Origin: Chromera velia
Lineage: Eukaryota; Sar; Chromeraceae
Assembly (NCBI GenBank): GCA_018398765.1
Contig: JAHBMJ010004705.1
Location: forward strand, 186,001 to 250,000
Reading direction: 5' to 3'
Length of the DNA stretch: 64,000 nucleotides
Shown here piece after piece: positions 58,187-64,000 of the stretch; within the stretch, counting starts at the first letter, position 1, and the number at the start of each line of letters is the position of its first letter. The notes under the pieces are model-generated. The model was not told the origin of the DNA. It worked only from the letters and a program-made list of their open reading frames with translations, and searched no databases. The position numbers and the translations under genes were made by a program.

Positions 58187-61100
58187 CTAGTGCACGCGAT
58201 GTAAACGCACATCAACCCCCTCATCATTCCTGTCCGTAACCTGAGGTTGAAACTGGGGTTTCTCATTCCTTCCTCGTGAATCGGCCCCTGAAATCCACTT
58301 CCGAAGCGGCGTTTCTACCCCGACCGTAAGAAGCCAGGCCAGCAAAATGGAGAGGGGGAAGAAGAGAGAGAGCCATTGCCACGGCAAACGTTTGTCCAAT
58401 TGGAATTGCGCACACACCGGGGGCTCCTGTGCCAGAGGGGCCATGTGAATGCACTCCGCGGGGGCCGCCTTCCCCCCCCTGACTACGTACTGAAGCGTAT
58501 GTAGAAGAACCAAGTGGATCAGGTACAGGCTCATCGAAATCTCACCTGCAGACGCATAGACATGTAAGATTCCCTCAGCTCCGACAGCTTATTGACGACC
58601 GAGGGGAATCACAAGTTCTCTTCAACAGAAATTATCCTCAGAGCCATCTATTCGTTCTCTTCCTTATTGCTTGAGTCACAAGTGGATGCATGTGGCCTCT
58701 TCATGCAATCATTCATCTAAGCCTTCAATTACCTCCGTCCTCTACTCGCTCACTACATGGACAGTGATAATAGTACTGAAGGACCTCGTGCATTCGGGAG
58801 AAACCGCCCGGCTTTCAACACACTCCGACATGCACGTACATGTTCCGAGCGATCGATCACCCTCCGGTCCGCAGCGTGGAGTCGAGAAAATCTTTAGAAT
58901 CGGCTTACCAATCCGCTTGCTTTTCTCCTTCCTAAACGCCTGCCTGCCCGAATTTCGTTCATTCCCTTTTGTTTTTCTTTTCTCCGCTCTGCCTTGCGTC
59001 TTCCCTTCTTTCTGTCTGTCCGTCTTTCTTTCTTTCTTTGTTTTTTTCTTTCCTTGCCTGTTTTTCACGATCTCTCTTTCTTTTTGCCTGCCTGCCTGTC
59101 TGTCTGTCTGTGTGCCTGCCTGCCTGCCTGCCTGCCTGCCTGCGTACCTGTGTACCTGCGTACCTCTTCTTTTTTTCTTTTGTCTTGTTACTCTTCTTTC
59201 CTCCCTCCCTTCCTCCCTTCCTTCCTTTCTTTCTTTGTCCCGTCATTCATTCATTCATTCATTCAGTCATTCACTCATTCATTCATTCATTCATTCATTC
59301 ATTCAGTCAGTCAGTCAGTCAGTCAGTCAGTCAGTCACTCAGTCAGTCAGTCAGCCATTCACTCATTCATTCATTCATTGTGTCCGTCCACTGACCCAAC
59401 CACTGGAACACCCGAGAGACCATCACACGGGACACGAAGGACCTTCTGTCAACATCCAGAGAGACCGCCTCAATCGCCCACAGCTGAAATCCTGCACTCA
59501 GGCAGTCAATCATTTGATTCACCAGCCTGCTCAATTGGTGGAGAACTTTTGAGTGCGTCAGACAGAGCAGCAGGGGAGAAGATTAGAAAGATGCGAAAAA
59601 ACATGCAAGCAGGCGAGAAGGGAGAGAGAAGAGAACATCCTTTGCTGGCGACACTCTGTAGCTCCTTTCGACAAAGTGTCAATGCAACCTGTCGATTATT
59701 CAAATCCCATCAAACAACACCATCTCAGAGTCCTCCTGCACGCCTGCAGTTCTTTCCCTTCTCCACGCACTGTCAAACTCTTTTCTCTCCTTCTTTTCAT
59801 TTCCTTCGCGTACACATGCGCATACAGGCACACACAGAAGTCGAGGAAAAATTTAGACACATGCGTGCGTGAGAAAAAAACAGAGAGCCACCACCATCAA
59901 CAGAGAGAAACATGCACGAACGAACTATTAATGAAACAAACACACAAGTCCTGACGTGGAACGACAAGTTGGCCCCATGTGTCAAAGTGCCAGATTTGAA
60001 AATTCACTTGTGGGGGAAGCCTGCATGAAGAGAAGGCATGATAATTAAGGGAAGCCCTGCAACCTTTTCTGTTTGTCAATGACCAGAGGGACCGTAGAGA
60101 CCATCCTCTGCCCTCTCTGTTTGTCCCCATCCTCACCTTTTCCTGTTCGTCTCTATCACCATTCCTAGCTTGTGTTTTGTGTGCCTGACCATGGTCACAA
60201 TTTGCCTCGGCTCATTCCATACAAATGAAAAAGACGAAGGGAAGGGGCCTACGCAAAAGCGGAAAACGAAACAAAAGTCACCCACCAACCAGGCGACTGG
60301 TCGACTGACACGAAATTGAGCAGAGACGGTACAATCCACAGAGTCTGCACAAAGAGCGAAAGACCAACACGGAGGCCGATTCAGAGTTGAGACAAATCTT
60401 CTCCCGGGAGGGATTCAAAGCTCCGATGAGAGATTGAGATGAGATGGGCATGCAAGTGAGATATATGTGCTCTAGCTCCCATCTGTTCCTTCCTTCCAGC
60501 AAACAAAACGTGCATCCATGGCACAGGAACGGAGCATTGAAATGACTGCAGAGGGTTTGACATAGAAAAGGGGGGTAGATGAAGGAACTTAGAGGGTCCC
60601 TGACAGTGGTGAGATCTTCTTATCCATCGCCTTCAACAATGTCCCGCTGCTTGGAGCAAGTTTCCCTGATCATTCATCGACCTGATCAGGAAGTTATTCC
60701 TCAGGAAGACAAATAGACACACCGACCGACTGACCTGCCAGAGAATCACAGACAGTGTCGCCCATCGGCCTCGTGTCTTTTTTTCTTCTTCCGAGATTTG
60801 GTGGGCGCTCAGGAGAGGATGTCGAGCTGATTCGTGCCCTCCCTCTCGTCGGGTCTCACTCATCATCATCTGATCTCCTTCTCCCCTCTCCACCAGGCTC
60901 TCCTCCTCACTTCCCCTCTCAGACGAGACAGCCAGTCTCTTGCAGCACAACAAACCTCCCACCACACCCATCACAAACACAGGGAAGCGAGACACTGGGT
61001 TGACTGTCGGCACCCAATAGAACTGCTTCAGTCCGTCCTCCCGTCCGGCAGAACGGAACGCGTACGGAATGCCGACCAGCAGGGAAGCCCCCACTGCGAC

Positions 61101-61983
61101 CTGAGCGCAGAATTTACCCATTTCGATGTGCAGGTACGGATCCTTACATCAAGACCTCTACGTACCACCCCCGCCCCAGAACACGGAGAGACAGAGACAC
61201 AGACAGAGACGGAAACGGAGACAGAGACAGAGAGATAGAGATAGAGATAGAAAGAGAGGGAAATGTGCAGTATGGTCTGACCACAATTTGCTCGCATTGT
61301 GAGAACGGCCGGAGGGTTGACAGCAAGTGTTCCAATACAGCATACGCACCATTCAAGTCAACGCATATTGAACAACCGTTCTTAAACACATGCATAGATA
61401 TTTTCGATAAATGAACAAAACAATTCACCTGGAGGCAGTCCATGATCCAGCTGAGTCTCTGCAGAAAGGAGCTGCCTTTACCCATGAGCGCTTTGAATAC
61501 GAAGGGGAAGCAGAGGTAGAAGAACATGAGTGTGCAGATGGTCCAAGAGACGATGTTGGGCACGTGCACGAAGGGACCCCAGGTGGAAGTTGCTGTGAGC
61601 GTGAGTGGGACCATCCAGGGCCAGGAGTGCAGTCTGCAATCTGCATAGCCGACAAAGACCAGCGGGACTGCGAGGAGGTTTGTGAGGAGGTACGTAGGGT
61701 ACACCCGTGCGATTCGGCTTTTTTGGAATTTGAAGAAATCAATCTCATGCTTTGCGTCTCCTTCTGCTGGGCCACTCCCATTCCTGTTGGAGTTCGAACG
61801 CATGCCTCGGGTGGCCGCGAGAGTGAAACCCGAAAGAATGAAGAAGAAAGGCATCTGCATAGGGCCCAGTAAGTAAGGTAGGTGGTCTTTGGCGTTGCAG
61901 AAGAGAAAGGCGTGATAGACAAGAATGTGGACTGCGAGGAAACCCCGCAACCCACTCAAGCTGTCAAGATTCAATTTTCCCAT
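58187..61983 (-). CDS. Acyltransferase-3 family integral membrane protein
   Basis: Exon 61429-61983 starts at ATG (MGKLNLDSLSGLRGFLAVH) and encodes the family hallmark: an Arg-Gly then His-rich first helix (LAVHILVYHAF), the block MPFFFILSGFTLA and SRIARVYPTYLLTNLL. Exon 60735-61142 joins in phase 0 (PVSRFPVFVMGVVGG, then a Glu-rich loop). The last exon, about 58187-58551, encodes EISMSLYLIHLVLLHTLQ and FPLSILLAWLLTVGVETPL, the typical last helices. It must be entered in phase 1, so one short exon in the long repeat-rich intron is missing from this model. Family members transfer acyl groups (acetyl, succinyl) to sugars, lipids or proteins across a membrane; the substrate cannot be told. Confidence 0.75.
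59021..59390. repeat. Mosaic of tetranucleotide microsatellites
   Basis: Successive arrays of CTTT, CTGC/CTGT, CCTT, ATTC, AGTC and ATTC units lie in one intron of the acyltransferase gene. Confidence 0.95.
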
Positions 61984-62852
61984 GATTTTGATATTATTAT
62001 CTATATATAGGACTCGGGCGGGACTGATTGGTGGCCGGAAAGAGAAGGGAACCTCGTGTTTGTTTCTCGTACAGTATCCTCGTTAGTTCAAGATGATCTG
62101 TGTCACTGCAGGCTCCGGCAGTCAAAAAACCGTCGATTGCATGTTTCAATTTTTTTTTAGAGGCGGGAGCATAAATGTGCACTCCATTGAGTGCCAGAGT
62201 CTGAGTGACAGAGTCCGCATTTGGAATCACTTGACAGAAGTCTTTTCGATTCACAATTGCGTACATGGGAGAAAAGTCTTGGACAAGTGATCAAGGGAAA
62301 TTCAAACTTGCAGACAGATCGAGACAGACTGCATGCATGTCGGAGAATGGATCGAATGAGATTAATGTGCATCATTGCATGCATGCTTGTGCCAGAAAAA
62401 AAGCGCGCGCGCCTTCAAATTGTGTGCGCGAAATCCCTTCGCGCCATCAGATGAAGATTTTGGCACAACTGCATGCATAAGAATTTTAGCATGCATGCAC
62501 ACCGATACAAGAGCCTGTCAAGAGGAACGTACGGATCGACACTCAAGAAGAATACAAGAAGGAACACAGATCACTTCAATCGAGCGGTTTGATTTATATT
62601 AATATACATAATCGGTTCTGACCCTCCACGGGAAGAACTCACATTTCAGGCACGGGGTTTCATCTGCGGCGTTCACAGCATATCCGCACCACTGCAAGAC
62701 AAAAATGTATGTACTCAACATCAAGCAATTAAGCGTCCATACAGACTCTCTAGATGTCTCGAAACACTGGCAGCCTCTGCAAAATGCGTGCGACCGAACT
62801 GAAGACAAACTAGATTGACTCCTCTTGAAGCTTCCCATAGCTTCACGGAGCA
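61984..62852. promoter_or_regulatory. Divergent intergenic region, acyltransferase / transporter
   Basis: About 870 bp between opposite starts. ATTATTATCTATATATAG (61994-62011) is close to the acyltransferase start and is a possible core element. TGCATGCATGC motifs and a GCGCGCGC patch occur near 62380-62510. No gene supported. Confidence 0.4.
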
Positions 62853-63415
62853 ATGCACAGCACAGATACGCTGGACACCCTTGTGGGTCCGGGGAAGGAG
62901 GAACCACACCAGAGGGGGAGAGGCGGAAGGGGGTTGCCTCTGAGTCTGCAAGACTGTGCAGCGCCTGTGTTGCTGTTGAACTCCCTCCTTGGCACCACCC
63001 TCGTCGCACTTCCCTTTGCGGTGGACAGGGCAGGAATCGTGATCGGTATAGGAGCACATCTGGTTGTGGCAACCCTAACTGGGTACTGCGCTTTTCTGCT
63101 GGGGGACATGCTTACAGAAACCGGGTCCTCAAGTACAGTGCAATTGGCATCGAAGGCAGGCATGCCTCTGGCAGGAAAGACAATACAAAGCATGATCGTC
63201 TGCTCCACTCTCTTTGTGAGTCATTCATGGATCATTTCCCCTCAGACTGGCTGGTGATTGTGTGCATGCCTGAAGTTGAAATCAGAAAGGGTACCTTGGC
63301 CTCTATGCCATTGCATGAATCTACGTTTGTGAAGTGTTCACTGGCATGAGTCGATAGGTGTTTTCCGTGTGAGCACACGTGCTCTCTCTCTTTCTCTCTC
63401 TCTCTCTCTCCCTCC

Positions 63416-63486
<71 letters not shown>

Positions 63487-63489
63487 TGA

Positions 63490-63542
<53 letters not shown>

Positions 63543-64000
63543 CGTGCGTGCGTATTTATGTATGTGTGTATATGTGCAAAAGCGAGTAAGTAAGTAAGCA
63601 AGTAAGTAAGTGTGCTCCACCCCCCTTTTCCCTTTGTTTTTCGTTTCTTTCTTTCCTTCCCCATCATTGTCATCTTTCCTGCTGGCTCTCATTTGTATTG
63701 TCCGTTCACATGCAGTCGTCAGTAGGTTCCAAAATTCTCGTGTGTGACATCGTGTACGATCTCCTGAGGATTCCTCTCTGGAAGACGAAGTGCGCCCTCT
63801 TGGTGATTGAGTTCTTCTTCTGTTTCCTCAGAGACCTCTCCTCCATGGGGTTCACGTCATTCCTAGGGGTGTTCTTCGCCTTTGGCCTGGGGGCCTATTT
63901 GATGTGGCGTACAGTGACTGAGGACGTGGCGTTTGAGAAGGTCCCCCTGTCGCCCTCAGGGTGGCTGGCTGTCGGGGAGTGCACGGGTCTGGTCCTGGCT
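62853..64000 (+). CDS. AAAP-type amino-acid transporter, 5' part
   Basis: Exon 62853-63215 (ATG, donor GTGAGT) and exon 63716-64000 join in phase 0; the gene continues beyond the window. After a polar N-terminus of about 30 residues comes the first helix pattern of the family: APVLLLNSLLGTTLVALPFA, with the small-residue break typical of AAAP (auxin/amino acid permease, SLC36/38-like) proteins. Then GIVIGIGAHLVVATLTGYCA and, in exon 2, CALLVIEFFFCFLRDLSSMG and FLGVFFAFGLGAYLMW. These proteins are proton- or sodium-coupled carriers with about 11 helices in plasma or vacuolar membranes. Substrate unknown. Confidence 0.72.
63388..63545. repeat. CT/GT microsatellite
   Basis: A CT block is followed by a GT repeat of about 125 bp with ATGAGTGC-type interruptions, inside the transporter intron. 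Confidence 0.97.

Noticed and set aside
59000-59400. Frames with repeated Ser-Gln-Ser-Val and Ile-His-Ser-Phe
   Set aside because: Products of (AGTC)n and (ATTC)n microsatellites in an intron.
1-64000. Bacterial-type features (operons, CRISPR, terminators, ribosome binding sites)
   Set aside because: The DNA is eukaryotic; regular repeats present are microsatellites without spacers, and no such features were seen.

Overview
The window is eukaryotic nuclear DNA. Genes are split into many exons by GT-AG introns, the introns are full of di- and tetranucleotide microsatellites, coding exons carry Gly/Gln/Pro/Glu-rich inserts, and one gypsy-type LTR retrotransposon is present. Base composition, very repeat-rich introns and gene content (a secreted insulysin-like M16 protein, a TSNAXIP1-type coiled-coil protein, an AAAP transporter) suggest an alveolate alga such as a chromerid (Chromera-like). 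That organism call is inference.

Left part (1-22 kb): two large minus-strand genes. An SMPD4 (neutral sphingomyelinase 3)-like gene starts at 9716 and runs off the left edge; its last visible exon encodes a membrane segment. A TSNAXIP1-domain coiled-coil gene occupies 21098 to 14092, with a poorly resolved acidic gene between it and a repeat-rich intergenic zone that holds a 270-bp foldback element.

Centre (22-43 kb): a 15-exon plus-strand M16A peptidase homologue (22267-32705) whose exon phases all fit. It has a signal peptide and a Glu-rich tail but lacks the HxxEH zinc motif. It is followed by AT-rich noncoding DNA, a candidate small lipidated protein (minus), a RING-finger gene (36226-37617), a tentative short gene (37835-39103) and about 3.4 kb of degenerate duplicated sequence.

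Retrotransposon (43051-49224, minus): complete Ty3/gypsy structure with 256-bp LTRs and the target duplication TTGGG. It has a canonical -1 frameshift signal (GGGAAAC plus stem) between gag and pro. It also has eight in-frame stops that are all TAA or TAG while the end codon is TGA; the stops and the LTR differences point to a CpA/TpG to TpA mutational process.

Right part (49.2-64 kb): an unrecognised plus-strand gene ending at 55897 whose 3' exons were tandemly duplicated, with the second copy broken. Then come AT-rich DNA with a direct repeat, a minus-strand acyltransferase-3 membrane protein (61983 to 58187), and a divergently transcribed AAAP-type amino-acid transporter cut by the right edge.

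A general feature is the 5' splice site GTNNGT (14 of 14 donors in the M16 gene), often extended into a tetranucleotide repeat that starts exactly at the donor.
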